A DNA stretch of 64,000 nucleotides from Caldilineaceae bacterium (GCA_026645575.1 JAPKMW010000022.1:61275-125274); one strand, 5' to 3'. Shown: positions 16,243-25,275, numbered from the stretch's first letter. Numbers and translations: made by a program. Notes: generated from the letters alone by a model not told the origin.

Positions 16243-16472
16243 GGTCATCCGTTCCTTTTTGCTCAAAGCCGTTGTTTCTATTGATGGACTGCTGACCCAA
16301 TTGTACAACGACTGCCTGGCTGCTGTCTTGTACAAAAACGACACGGTTATCTTTTCCCATTGTAGTTCTGTCGAATGACGCATAGACCAAATTGCCATGA
16401 GTTTTGCCGTTTTCTCGCTCCACCCGCAGTAAGCTGCGTACCATTGTGAGCCATTGTTGGACGAGGGCAAAT

Positions 16473-17639
16473 TCAACGCATTGCAACCGGTTCTGCCCAA
16501 TCAAAAGGATAGGCATACATCCACTCCATCGCTTGCGCACCCTTGCGCAAAAAGAGGGGCAGGATCAGATCCCGGATCTTGCGGCCAAGCCAGCCGGTGG
16601 GCGCTTTTTGATTGCCGGTCTGTCGTGAGGCTTTATGCACCTTTTCGACCCGCGCCCGCCGCAGCCGCTCGAAGGCCGCAAAGGCCGTGGGCGGATCGGG
16701 CAGGTCGCGCAGACATTTTGCTAACACAAAGGCATCCTCCAGCGCTAGCGACGCCCCCTGCCCGACATGGGGACCGACCGCGTGAGACGCATCGCCCAGC
16801 AAACAGACCCTACCGCGCTGCCAGGCGGGCAGGGATGGCATGTCATAGACCGGGTAGGCGCCGATCGGTCCCGTCACTGCTTGCAAAATGTGTTTGACAG
16901 CGGGGGGATCGCCGGCGTGAACAGCCAACAATTTCTCGCGGTAATGGGTAGCCGCGACCCCCTCTAGCTCAGCGCGGGTGGGCGCAGTGGACTGGGCGTA
17001 ATTGCTAAACCAATAGGTCTCCCCCGACGGTCGCACGGCGTAGCCAAAGAAGCCCGCCTTGCCAAAGATCATGTGCATGGCGTTGTCGGTCGTGGGCAGA
17101 TCGGTGTGGGTCACGCCGCCCAGGTTGATAATGCCGGTGTAACTTGGGTTGGGCGCCGCCGGAAAATAAGCGCTGCGGGTGCGTGAGTGGATGCCGTCGC
17201 AGCCGATCAGCAGGTTGCCACGAGCGGTGGTTCCGTCGGCAAAGGTCGCCACCACCGTGTCGTCTTGTTCCTCGATCTTATCCAAGCGTTTGCCAAATTC
17301 CATCCGCACTCCGGTGGCCAATGCTGCTTCGCGTAACGCCCGACTGAGCGCCCCGCGCATGACGGTTCTGCCGCCAACAGGCGCCTCGGCTAATACTCGC
17401 CCATTATCGTTTTGAAAGATCAGCCGGTCATTGCGAAACCCCAATCTGTTGGCGCACTCGCCAAGCCCCAGCGCGCCCAAGGCGTTTAACCCATTGGGGG
17501 CCAGATTGAGAAAGGCGCCCGCTTCGTCGCGTGGCGTCGGGATCGCTTCGTAGATCGTCGCTGTGATGCCAATTCGTTGCAGGGCAATGGCTACGGCAGG
17601 GCCGGCAATGCCGCCGCCAATAATCAGTGCATTGGTCAT
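16473..17639 (-). CDS. FAD-dependent monooxygenase (group A, TetX/hydroxylase-like)
   Basis: A 388-aa flavoprotein. The dinucleotide motif ALIIGGGIAGPAVA opens the protein; LLIGCDGIHSRTR is the DG motif and GRVCLLGDASHAVGPHVGQG is the GD motif that binds FAD ribityl. These three blocks define aromatic/drug hydroxylases such as PHBH-like and TetX-like enzymes. The C-terminal ~40 residues are basic and hydrophobic. Followed closely upstream by the SnoaL-like gene (18 nt), so the two form an operon; such pairing is common in tailoring or detoxification clusters. Confidence 0.88.
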   Translation of the reverse strand: MTNALIIGGGIAGPAVAIALQRIGITATIYEAIPTPRDEAGAFLNLAPNGLNALGALGLGECANRLGFRNDRLIFQNDNGRVLAEAPVGGRTVMRGALSRALREAALATGVRMEFGKRLDKIEEQDDTVVATFADGTTARGNLLIGCDGIHSRTRSAYFPAAPNPSYTGIINLGGVTHTDLPTTDNAMHMIFGKAGFFGYAVRPSGETYWFSNYAQSTAPTRAELEGVAATHYREKLLAVHAGDPPAVKHILQAVTGPIGAYPVYDMPSLPAWQRGRVCLLGDASHAVGPHVGQGASLALEDAFVLAKCLRDLPDPPTAFAAFERLRRARVEKVHKASRQTGNQKAPTGWLGRKIRDLILPLFLRKGAQAMEWMYAYPFDWAEPVAMR

Positions 17640-17657
17640 TGTGTTGCTCCTCTCCGC

Positions 17658-18158
17658 TCAATTTTTGCCAAACCAACGCCACACCCGGTCAAAAAGCAAC
17701 CAGGCCATCGTCCCACCCACAGTTTTGCCCATCGGGCGGATGCGGGTGTTGTGAAAGGCGACAAAACGCCAGCGCCCATCGCACTTTTGCGCCACCAGCG
17801 TTTGCGATGAACTGCGCTCTGGCGCTGGCGTTGTTCGCCCGGCATCCAGGATGCTGCCGCTGGCATGGATCAACGCCACATCGGGCGCCAGAAAGCGCAA
17901 GCTGTCGATCTGCCCGGTGAGCTGCGACCCCTTGAGCCAGCGGGTAAAGAGCGGCTGGTGGCCGGCGATGATCGCCGCCCGTCCCTTCTGGTTGAGGCCA
18001 TCAAAGGCAATGTAATCGGCATCGTCACTAAAAAGCGCGCTATAAGCGTCGGCATCTCCGGCGCCCCAGGCGGCTATGAGTTGTTGAAAGAGTTGTTGCA
18101 AGGATTGCTCGTCCGTTGCGACGCTTTGGGGTTGAGCGGAATGACCTGAATTGTTCAT
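17658..18158 (-). CDS. SnoaL-like/NTF2-fold protein (SgcJ/EcaC family)
   Basis: A 166-aa protein with the cone-shaped NTF2 fold. LQQLFQQLIAAWGAGDADAY and SALFSDDADYIAFDGLNQKG are the opening blocks of SgcJ/EcaC proteins; the final strand reads RWRFVAFHNTRI. A short basic-hydrophobic tail (AWLLFDRVWRWFGKN) is extra. The start at 18158 has GAGGTG upstream. It is divergent from a MarR gene across a 166-bp region full of palindromic sites, and is probably controlled by that regulator together with the monooxygenase gene. Confidence 0.85.
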   Translation of the reverse strand: MNNSGHSAQPQSVATDEQSLQQLFQQLIAAWGAGDADAYSALFSDDADYIAFDGLNQKGRAAIIAGHQPLFTRWLKGSQLTGQIDSLRFLAPDVALIHASGSILDAGRTTPAPERSSSQTLVAQKCDGRWRFVAFHNTRIRPMGKTVGGTMAWLLFDRVWRWFGKN

Positions 18159-18170
18159 GAAGTCACCTCT

Positions 18171-18314
18171 AATTCGTTTAGACACAAAAACCGTGCTAGA
18201 CTATGTATATCTTTTCTGCTAATTATCTCAGTCGCTGAGACAATTGGTAGTATACATTAGTTTATCTTAGGCGCAAAATATCTTACCTGTTGAGATAATT
18301 GCGAACTAAACGAA
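18171..18314. promoter_or_regulatory. Divergent regulatory region with nested palindromes
   Basis: Outer arms ATTCGTTTAG (18171-18180) and CTAAACGAAT (18305-18314) are exact complements. Inside, 18221-18245 is a 25-bp palindrome AATTATCTCAG-tcg-CTGAGACAATT with one mismatch, and TTGAGATAATT at 18290-18300 is a further half-site. These are likely MarR binding sites controlling both divergent genes. Confidence 0.65.
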
Positions 18315-18324
18315 TAAAGGTTGC

Positions 18325-18816
18325 ATGATGGAATCAACGTTAACGGCGCAATCAGCCAATCGACAACAACTGTTGGAACGATTTTTCCGGGCTATCAGCC
18401 GCAACAGTACGTGGACGGTCATGTTTCATCAGGCCGCAGCGTTACGCATGGGCTTCAACCCCACCGATGTCAAGTGTGCAGGTTTGTTACAGGAGACCGG
18501 CGCCATCACTGCCGGTGAACTCGCCGCATTAACCGGCTTAACCACCGGCGCCGTCACCGGTGTGATTGACCGGTTGGAAAAGGCGGGCTTGGTGCGTCGT
18601 CTCCCCGATCCGCAGGATCGCCGCAAGGTGATCGTGGCGCCCATCGAAAACGCCGCTTATCGCGCGGAGGGGATGCAGTTTTTTGCTCCGCTTGGCGAGG
18701 CCACCGCGGAATTGATGGCTGGCTATTCCGACGCCGAACTGGCAATTATCCTCGATTTTGTCGAGCGCGGCACAGAGTTGATGAAGGCGCAAACCGCCAG
18801 AGTGTTGCAACAATAA
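18325..18816 (+). CDS. MarR-family transcriptional regulator
   Basis: A 163-aa winged-helix regulator. The recognition region is ELAALTGLTTGAVTGVIDRLEKAGLVRR and the wing is DPQDRRKVIV, the strongest MarR signature. ATG 18325 (or the adjacent ATG 18328) follows AAAGG. It is divergent from the SnoaL/FAD-monooxygenase pair and shares the palindromic region with it, so it probably represses that operon and itself in the absence of a ligand. Confidence 0.87.
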   Translation: MMESTLTAQSANRQQLLERFFRAISRNSTWTVMFHQAAALRMGFNPTDVKCAGLLQETGAITAGELAALTGLTTGAVTGVIDRLEKAGLVRRLPDPQDRRKVIVAPIENAAYRAEGMQFFAPLGEATAELMAGYSDAELAIILDFVERGTELMKAQTARVLQQ

Positions 18817-19007
18817 GGAGCACCCTAGCCGCCTGCACAGGCCACACCTCGCTATTGCACCAGGATCAAAGCTGTCCACTTGCCTGATACGGAAGGCGAA
18901 AAAAGTTTATACGATCAGGGGTGGTCTAAGCGTGCGTTGCTGCGACAACGTTGCCCCCGACCCCTGTCGCCGTGGCGCGTATTCCCTTCGTGCAGAAAGT
19001 GGCAAGG

Positions 19008-20957
19008 ATGAAAGGCAAAACACTCTTTTTGATCTTCTTCACTGCGCTCCTGAGCGTTGCCCTTGTAATCAACCCGGTGATCAATCCCGTGAGCAACACA
19101 ACGGCCAGCGTGATGGCGCAGGCGTCGGTAAACAGCACTTCCCCTGCCACCCTCATGACGGCCCAAGCCGTCGCTGACTATTTCGATACCACCCTCCCCC
19201 AACAACTGGCCGAAGAGCATATTGTCGGCGCCACCGTGGCCGTGGTGAAGGATGGCGCACTGCTCTTTGCCAAGGGCTATGGCTACGCCGACCGGGAAAA
19301 GCAGATTCCTGTGGTCGCCGACCAAACGCTCTTTTACCCCGGTTCCGCCGGCAAGCTCTTTACCTGGACGGCGGTGATGCAACTGGTGGAACAGGGCAAG
19401 CTGGATCTCCACGCCGACATCAATCAATATCTTGATTTCACCGTTCCGGCCACCCTTCGACAAGCTCAGGGCGACGCCATTCCCCAGCCGATCACCCTGG
19501 AACATTTGTTGACCCACACAGCGGGGTTTGAGGAGCAACTGGCCGCGCTCCAAGTCGCCAGCCAGCCAGATGTGCGACCAGTGCGGGATTTTCTGGTGGA
19601 TACGTTACCGGCGCGGGTCTACCCACCCGGCACAACCTTTGCCTATTCCAACTATGCCACGGTGCTGGCCGGTTACATCGTCGAACGGGTTTCCGGTGTC
19701 CCATTTGAGCAGTACATCACCGATCATCTGCTCACCCCGTTGGGCATGACCCACACGTCAGCATACCAACCCCTGCCCGCCGCCTTGATGGCGAATTTAT
19801 CAAAAGGTTATCACTACCACAACGGGCAGTATGAGGCGGTCGATTTTGAATGGATTGCGGCCGCGCCGGCCGCGCCGATCCACACGACGGCCACCGACAT
19901 GGCAAAGTTTATGATTGCGCACCTCAACCACGGCCAGGCTGGGACAGGTCGCATCTTGCAAGATGCGACCTGTGACCTGATGCACCAGAAGCATTTTGCT
20001 CATGACCCACGTGTCAACGGCGTGGGCTATGGTTTTATGGTCTCGCAGCAGAATGGGCAGACCATTGCCTGGCACACCGGCGGCAGCGCCCATTTCAACA
20101 CCATGTTGGCCTTGATTCCCGAAGAGAATGTGGGCTTCTTTATTTCCTACAACACACCGATTGCTGACCTGTATCAACCCTTGGTCAGCTTTGTCGATAC
20201 CTTCTACCCAGCGCTGGCGAATGCCCCTGTTCCGTCCCCCAGTGATACGACGGCGCGCATTGCCGCGTTGCGTGGCAATTACGTCTCGTCACGGGTGGCG
20301 TACCGTTCGCCGCAAAAGTTATCCACCTGGTTTGCCGAGGCATTGGTGGTGACACCCGGCGCCAACAACACCTTGCAAGTTGGGGCGCGTACCTATGCCG
20401 AAGTAGAGCCGGGGCTTTTCCGTCAGGTCGATGGCCCGCGCCAGTTGACCTACCGCACGAACGAACAGGGGGAAGTGACGCAACTCTTCTTCGGCCAGTT
20501 CGCCTACTTCAAAGTCCCCTGGTATCAGACGGCGACAAACCAGTTGCTCATGGCGGCAGTTGCACTGCTGATCATGCTAACAGCGGGAATTGTTTGGGGT
20601 GTTGCCTGGCTGGTGTGGCGGCGACGGCGCACCGGCCCCGCTGGCCGTTGGGCAACGGCAGCCCAGTGGACGGTGGTAGTGGTAGGGTTGTTCAACAGCG
20701 GGTTGCTGGCCTGGTTCCTGGTCGCACTGCTGGGCTTTGCCGATAGTTTTGTCTTTCCCACGGCGGCAACGCAATGGTTCACGCTCCTGTGGTGGGTCAA
20801 TCTGCCAATGGTTGTGGCGTTATTGGGGTTCACGGCATTGGCCTGGAAAGATCACTACTGGCGTCTATGGGGACGCGTCCACTACACGGTGGTTACAGTG
20901 GCAAGTGTCGCGTTCCTGGCGTTTTTGCTGAACTGGCATTTATTGGCCGGTCTATAA
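19008..20957 (+). CDS. Membrane-anchored serine beta-lactamase-family hydrolase
   Basis: A 649-aa protein. It has an N-terminal signal or anchor (TLFLIFFTALLSVALVI), then a class C beta-lactamase/D-alanyl-D-alanine-peptidase-like domain: SxxK at S113-A-G-K116 (YPGSAGKLFTW), Y-S-N near residue 213, LLTHTAGF, and HTGGSAHFN as the third motif. After ~490 residues there are four C-terminal transmembrane helices. Such fusions act on peptides or esters at the cell surface. Two repeat-like sequences are read in frame: LRQAQGD (about residues 149-156) and a 30-bp DNA palindrome encoding TGRILQDATC (about 313-322). The ribosome-binding site is weak at this ATG. Confidence 0.87.
   Translation: MKGKTLFLIFFTALLSVALVINPVINPVSNTTASVMAQASVNSTSPATLMTAQAVADYFDTTLPQQLAEEHIVGATVAVVKDGALLFAKGYGYADREKQIPVVADQTLFYPGSAGKLFTWTAVMQLVEQGKLDLHADINQYLDFTVPATLRQAQGDAIPQPITLEHLLTHTAGFEEQLAALQVASQPDVRPVRDFLVDTLPARVYPPGTTFAYSNYATVLAGYIVERVSGVPFEQYITDHLLTPLGMTHTSAYQPLPAALMANLSKGYHYHNGQYEAVDFEWIAAAPAAPIHTTATDMAKFMIAHLNHGQAGTGRILQDATCDLMHQKHFAHDPRVNGVGYGFMVSQQNGQTIAWHTGGSAHFNTMLALIPEENVGFFISYNTPIADLYQPLVSFVDTFYPALANAPVPSPSDTTARIAALRGNYVSSRVAYRSPQKLSTWFAEALVVTPGANNTLQVGARTYAEVEPGLFRQVDGPRQLTYRTNEQGEVTQLFFGQFAYFKVPWYQTATNQLLMAAVALLIMLTAGIVWGVAWLVWRRRRTGPAGRWATAAQWTVVVVGLFNSGLLAWFLVALLGFADSFVFPTAATQWFTLLWWVNLPMVVALLGFTALAWKDHYWRLWGRVHYTVVTVASVAFLAFLLNWHLLAGL
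19453..19474 (+). repeat. Short dispersed repeat read in frame (CCTTCGACAAGCTCAGG)
   Basis: Encodes TLRQAQGD between the DFTVPAT and PQPITLEHLLTH blocks of the beta-lactamase domain, where family members usually have only a few residues. A degenerate relative lies at 2988-3005 in an intergenic dyad. Confidence 0.5.
19944..19973. repeat. 30-bp perfect palindrome inside the beta-lactamase gene
   Basis: ACAGGTCGCATCTTG followed directly by its exact complement, with no loop. Confidence 0.6.
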
Positions 20958-20983
20958 GATAGGCAACGGGAAAGGAGCTTTCT

Positions 20984-21547
20984 GTGAGTACGCTGGTTTA
21001 TCCAACAAACCTTCATGCAACGCAACCGCCGGAAAAGGTGGCGAGTGATGACAAACCGTCAGCTTCCCGCCTCGCCAACCCCTGGGTTTACTTGGGCGCG
21101 ACCTTTGCCTGGACTTGGGGCTTCTGGGGGTTGGCCCTGCTGTTGAAGATGAGCGTAGAGACGCCGTTGGGTCTCGTGCTACCTCTGCTGGGTGTGCTGG
21201 GGCCACTGGTCATGGGCATTGGCTTTACCTATCTCACCAAAAACAGCGCCGGCCAACGCGATTATTGGTGGCGGATCATTGACTTCCGCCGGATCGGGGT
21301 GAAATGGCTTTTGATTTTGCTCTTCTTTGTGCCCGTGCTGAATGGTCTTGCCGCCTGGATCGATGTCGCTGCGGGCGGCAGCGGCGCGGTCTTGGGGGAG
21401 TCGCTCGTCAATGTCGCGTTTAACCCATTCGGCCTGGTGTTGTCCGCGATCTTCGCCACCTTGATCCCCTTGATCGAAGAGTTGGGCTGGCGTGGCCATT
21501 TCTCCCAACCACCGCTGTATCAGGAAATGGGGGTCGCAAGCCGCTAA
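20984..21547 (+). CDS. Truncated CPBP-family intramembrane protease
   Basis: A 187-aa membrane protein with GTG start behind AAAGGAG. It has four or five hydrophobic segments and ends just after EELGWRG, the first active-site motif of CPBP (Abi/Rce1-like) proteases. The usual following motifs (the second helix with F-x-x-x-H and the final H-x-x-x-N/G) are missing and the tail HFSQPPLYQ is unlike the family. I infer a broken, probably inactive gene. An intact relative follows immediately. Confidence 0.7.
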   Translation: MSTLVYPTNLHATQPPEKVASDDKPSASRLANPWVYLGATFAWTWGFWGLALLLKMSVETPLGLVLPLLGVLGPLVMGIGFTYLTKNSAGQRDYWWRIIDFRRIGVKWLLILLFFVPVLNGLAAWIDVAAGGSGAVLGESLVNVAFNPFGLVLSAIFATLIPLIEELGWRGHFSQPPLYQEMGVASR

Positions 21548-21576
21548 CGGTATCGCATCAGAAAGGAGAAAATACG

Positions 21577-22458
21577 ATGAAGAGCATTAGCGCTTTCATG
21601 AAGCAGCGGGCCGTGTTGAGCTACTACGTCCTTACGTTCGCTATCTCCTGGGGTGCCGTGCTGGTGATGCTCGGCCTGACCGGCCTGCCCACCACCAAGG
21701 CGCAGATCGAGGCTATGCTGCCGGTGGCGATTATCACCATGCTGCTGGGTCCAAGCCTAGCTGGCCTGTTGCTGATCAGCTTTGTCGATGGCAAGGCGGG
21801 CTTGCGCGACCTGCGCGCCCGGCTGGCCCGATGGCGTGTGGGCGCCCGCTGGTATGCACTAGCGCTTCTGTTGGCCCCGTTCATCATCCTGGCCGTACTC
21901 ATGGCACTGGCGCTGATCGATCTGGCCTATCTTCCCGGCATATTCACGAGAGATGACAAACTGGCCCGGCTGCTCCTGGGCCTCGCCTCGGCGGTGGTGA
22001 CCGGCATCTGCGAGGAACTGGGGTGGACAGGGTTTGTCACCCCCCGGCTGCGGCAGCGCTACAGTGTCCTTGCCACCGGGCTGATCATCGGCGTCCTTTG
22101 GGGCGTCTGGCACATCGTGCCGATGGTGATCATGCCCAGTGTCGCCTACTCGGCACCGTTCTCTCCGGCGGTTTATATCGCCGTCAGAACCCTTAGCTTC
22201 CTGGTTGGCTCCTTGGTTGCCTTTCGGGTGCTAATGGTTTGGGTCTATGATCGCACCCAAAGCTTGCTGCTGTTGATCCTCATGCACACAGGTCTCACGG
22301 CTGCCAACATCATTTACGAACCTGAGGCGCTCGGCGGAAGCTCGAACTTCATCCTTGATTTTGTGACGGCAGCCGTGTTCTGGTTCATCGTTGCGCTGGT
22401 CATCATGGTCAACCGCCAGCGGTTCGCACAGCCACCGCTCAGGACACAAATGGCTTGA
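21577..22458 (+). CDS. CPBP-family intramembrane metalloprotease
   Basis: A 293-aa protein with about eight transmembrane helices. All CPBP motifs are present: ICEELGWTGFVTPRL (Glu-Glu and Arg), GVLWGVWHIVPM (W-x-x-x-H) and LLILMHTGLTAAN (His). ATG 21577 follows AAAGGAG. Family members process prenylated proteins in eukaryotes or give bacteriocin self-immunity in bacteria; the role here is unknown. Part of a closely packed plus-strand run from 19.0 to 27.1 kb. Confidence 0.87.
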   Translation: MKSISAFMKQRAVLSYYVLTFAISWGAVLVMLGLTGLPTTKAQIEAMLPVAIITMLLGPSLAGLLLISFVDGKAGLRDLRARLARWRVGARWYALALLLAPFIILAVLMALALIDLAYLPGIFTRDDKLARLLLGLASAVVTGICEELGWTGFVTPRLRQRYSVLATGLIIGVLWGVWHIVPMVIMPSVAYSAPFSPAVYIAVRTLSFLVGSLVAFRVLMVWVYDRTQSLLLLILMHTGLTAANIIYEPEALGGSSNFILDFVTAAVFWFIVALVIMVNRQRFAQPPLRTQMA

Positions 22459-22510
22459 ATGTACGAAGTGGTTTGATTTTGGCTTTTGAAAAGCGATGGG
22501 GAGAAGCACG

Positions 22511-23458
22511 ATGTCTAAGCAACTCTGGCGCCGCCTGCTCTTTGGCGCAGTCATCCTCGCCGTGGCTATCCCTGGCGGCAGCATCTATCGGCGCTATCAG
22601 CAGGATATGGCGTTGGCCTACCAGCGGATCGCTAGCGGCGGCAAGCTCATTGAGACTGCCTGCGGGCCGATCCAATATACCGAATTTGGCGCAGGGCCGC
22701 CGCTGTTGATGGTGCATGGCGCCGGTGGCGGCTATGATCAGGGCGCCTATTTTGCCAAAGTGATTGGCGGCACTTATCACTGGATTGCGCCGTCACGCTT
22801 TGGCTTTTTGGGGACACCCGTTCCCGCTGACGTCGATTCCGTGCACCAGGCCGAAGCCCATGCCTGTCTGCTGGATGCGCTGGGCATTGAGCGCGTCGGG
22901 GTGGTGGGCGTTTCCATGGGCGGTCCTTCGGCGCTGCTCTTTGCCCAGCGCTATCCGCAGCGTACCAATTCGTTGACCTTGATCAGCGCAGCCAGCCATG
23001 CCAACCCACCCCGTCCGGCCCTCGTTGCCACCTTGTTCAAGCTCTTTCTGAACGATTTTGTCTTCTGGTCAATGGTGAAGTTGAGTCCGGCGGGGCTGCT
23101 CGTGGCGCTCGGTGTTCCTGGCGAGGTTCAACAACAGCTTTCCCCCCAGGAAGTGGCAGAACTCCATGCGTTTTTGGCATCAATCGAGCCGATGGCCGCC
23201 CGCCGTGAGGGGCAACTGTTGGAGCAACGGATGTCCGAATTTGACGCCGAGCAGATCAGCCAGATCGGGGCGCCGACCCTGATCCTGCATGCACCGGATG
23301 ACACCTTAGTCGCCTTTGAGCAAGGCGAGTTTGCCGCCGCCCACATTCCTGGGGCGCAGCTCATCCCGATGGCGCAAGGTGGTCATCTCGCGCTGATGAT
23401 GGCCATGAATGAGGAGGCAAAAGCGCGGCTACTGGCCTTTTTGGTACAGTATAATTGA
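22511..23458 (+). CDS. Alpha/beta hydrolase, membrane-anchored
   Basis: A 315-aa protein. ATG 22511 is preceded by GGGGAG. An N-terminal hydrophobic segment (LLFGAVILAVAIPGG) anchors it, then the hydrolase fold: LLMVHGAGGGYDQG (oxyanion loop), VVGVSMGGPSAL (nucleophile elbow, Ser), LILHAPDDTLV (acid) and MAQGGHLAL (His). All catalytic elements are present. Substrate unknown; likely an esterase or lactonase-like enzyme. Confidence 0.87.
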   Translation: MSKQLWRRLLFGAVILAVAIPGGSIYRRYQQDMALAYQRIASGGKLIETACGPIQYTEFGAGPPLLMVHGAGGGYDQGAYFAKVIGGTYHWIAPSRFGFLGTPVPADVDSVHQAEAHACLLDALGIERVGVVGVSMGGPSALLFAQRYPQRTNSLTLISAASHANPPRPALVATLFKLFLNDFVFWSMVKLSPAGLLVALGVPGEVQQQLSPQEVAELHAFLASIEPMAARREGQLLEQRMSEFDAEQISQIGAPTLILHAPDDTLVAFEQGEFAAAHIPGAQLIPMAQGGHLALMMAMNEEAKARLLAFLVQYN

Positions 23459-23493
23459 TCGATGGTAACACCGGCGACAGGACCTTCATCACG

Positions 23494-24327
23494 ATGACAA
23501 ACCTACTGCTCGAAACCATGACCCTTGGCGACGTGCCGCTCCTAACGATTGCGCCCGCAACCGCATCGCGCTGTCCCGTTGTCTTTTTCATTCCAGGCTA
23601 TGGCGGTGCCAAAACTGACGGGCTACGCCTGGGCTATGGGTTGGCGCAAGAGGGCTGCTTTTTCGTCAGCATCGACCCTTGTTTGCATGGGGCGCGTTAT
23701 GACCCGCGCCTCGATCACGCGGCCGACCCGGCATATGGCGGCATCTATCCACCGGCCACTGGACTGGACACGGGAGTGCTTTTCTTTCAGGTGATCGAGC
23801 GCTGTCTGGCTGATGTCGCACTCTTGATCGAACACTTCCGCGCCGATGAACGCTGCGACGTGACCCGCTGTGGCGTGACGGGGCTGTCGATGGGCGGCTG
23901 CGCCAGCTTTCTCATCTTTGCCAACTTGCCCCAGATCCAGGCCGCCGTGCCGATGATCGGCATCCCGACCTTTACCTGGCGCTGGATCGATCTGCTCGAC
24001 GAATGTCGCTTCTCTGATCCCAGTTGGGCGGCGGCGTTGGCGCGCGTCCAGGCCGAAACAGCCCAGCACACAGCCTTCATCGGCCAACTCGATCCGGCTG
24101 AAAAATTGGAGAATGCGGCGCCGCGGGCCTTGCTGATCATGAACAACGACTTCGACCATGATCAGCCGAAACATTTTGCCATCGACTGCTACCGGCGCTT
24201 ACTGTCGGCCTATGCCACCCACCCCGACCAATTGCAACTCAAGATCTACCCGGCCGGTCATACGGTGACACCGGCAATGGAGCAGGATGCGGTGGCGTGG
24301 TTTACTCAACAGCTTCTACCCAGATAG
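23494..24327 (+). CDS. Alpha/beta hydrolase (dienelactone hydrolase/esterase-like)
   Basis: A 277-aa cytosolic hydrolase. PVVFFIPGYGGAKTDG is the oxyanion region, GVTGLSMGGCASF contains the nucleophile Ser, and KIYPAGHTVTPAM holds the catalytic His. Several cysteines occur around the helix CLADVALLIEHF. The frame is open upstream to 23455, but ATG 23494 begins the conserved part. It lies 35 nt behind the previous hydrolase gene, probably in the same transcript. Confidence 0.83.
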   Translation: MTNLLLETMTLGDVPLLTIAPATASRCPVVFFIPGYGGAKTDGLRLGYGLAQEGCFFVSIDPCLHGARYDPRLDHAADPAYGGIYPPATGLDTGVLFFQVIERCLADVALLIEHFRADERCDVTRCGVTGLSMGGCASFLIFANLPQIQAAVPMIGIPTFTWRWIDLLDECRFSDPSWAAALARVQAETAQHTAFIGQLDPAEKLENAAPRALLIMNNDFDHDQPKHFAIDCYRRLLSAYATHPDQLQLKIYPAGHTVTPAMEQDAVAWFTQQLLPR

Positions 24328-24336
24328 GAGGGGTCA

Positions 24337-25251
24337 ATGACACCCAAAGCAATTTTTGTCTTTTTGAGCAAGCTTATCCTCGGTGGCCTGGCCTTTAGCG
24401 GCGGGTTGATGCTCGGCGGCATGATTGCCAGCCTGAGTGGGCTACCCACGCCGACGCTGCCGCCAGAGATGAATGCCGATAGGGCGCTGTTGACCATGGT
24501 TGCCACAAGTCCATTGCTGGTGCTGGCGCTCTATTTTGTGGGACGTGACCTGGCCGGCGGCTGGCTGGCCCGCACTGGCGTGTTGGCACTGTTGGCGTGG
24601 ATTGCTTATACGCTCAACAACGTCATCGAAGCGGTCTTCTTTAGCAGCTATGCGACCGTACCAGCGTTTACCTTGATCAATTTTACGCCGGGTGTGCTGC
24701 TGTGCGCCGCGGTGACGGCCTGGCTCTTTCCCCCACGCAGCAGGACAGCCTCGTTCTTAGGGGCTTGGCAGGCTCATTTTGCGCAACGCACAGGGCGCGC
24801 CTGGCGCTGGCGTCTGTTGGTGGCGGCGGTCAGTTTTATGCCGATCTACTATGGCTTTGGCCTGTTGGTGGTGCCCTTTGTCGGTGATTATTATGAGCAG
24901 GGCGCCTTTGGCCTGGCCGTACCCCCATTGGCGACACTGTTGACCGTACTCCTGGTACGCAGTGTGCTCTTTCTGGTCGCCTGTCTGCCCGTCATTGTCA
25001 CCTGGCAAGGGACAAAGCGCACTCTTTGGGTGAGCTTGGGCTTTGCCCTCTTCGTCTTGGTGGGGCTGCTCTACCTGTTGGCTGGCAATTGGCTGCCCCC
25101 GACGATGCGCCTCATCCATTCACTGGAAATCCTGGCCGATTCGTTTGTTCATGCCGGGGTATTGGTCTGGCTGCTGGGGCGTTCGACAGCGCAACCAACG
25201 CCCGTCACGGCGCCGGAGCGGCGCTATGATCAGCAACTTGGATTTCGTTAA
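24337..25251 (+). CDS. Polytopic membrane protein of unknown function
   Basis: A 304-aa protein. AGGAGGGG precedes ATG 24337. About eight hydrophobic segments are seen, with a repeated Gly-rich first helix (LILGGLAFSGGLMLGGMI) and polar loop residues L-N-N-V-I-E-A. No motif I can name. It follows a hydrolase gene by 9 nt and is likely co-transcribed with it. Confidence 0.75.
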   Translation: MTPKAIFVFLSKLILGGLAFSGGLMLGGMIASLSGLPTPTLPPEMNADRALLTMVATSPLLVLALYFVGRDLAGGWLARTGVLALLAWIAYTLNNVIEAVFFSSYATVPAFTLINFTPGVLLCAAVTAWLFPPRSRTASFLGAWQAHFAQRTGRAWRWRLLVAAVSFMPIYYGFGLLVVPFVGDYYEQGAFGLAVPPLATLLTVLLVRSVLFLVACLPVIVTWQGTKRTLWVSLGFALFVLVGLLYLLAGNWLPPTMRLIHSLEILADSFVHAGVLVWLLGRSTAQPTPVTAPERRYDQQLGFR

Positions 25252-25275
25252 AGCAAGGAGATTTTCAGAGCTATT

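Noticed and set aside
16226..16444. 72-codon minus-strand frame between the DHFR-like and FAD monooxygenase genes
   Set aside because: Its translation (NGKTHGNLVYASFDRTTMG) looks partly protein-like, but it overlaps the DHFR start, has no ribosome site and no family. Possibly a relic; not listed as a gene.
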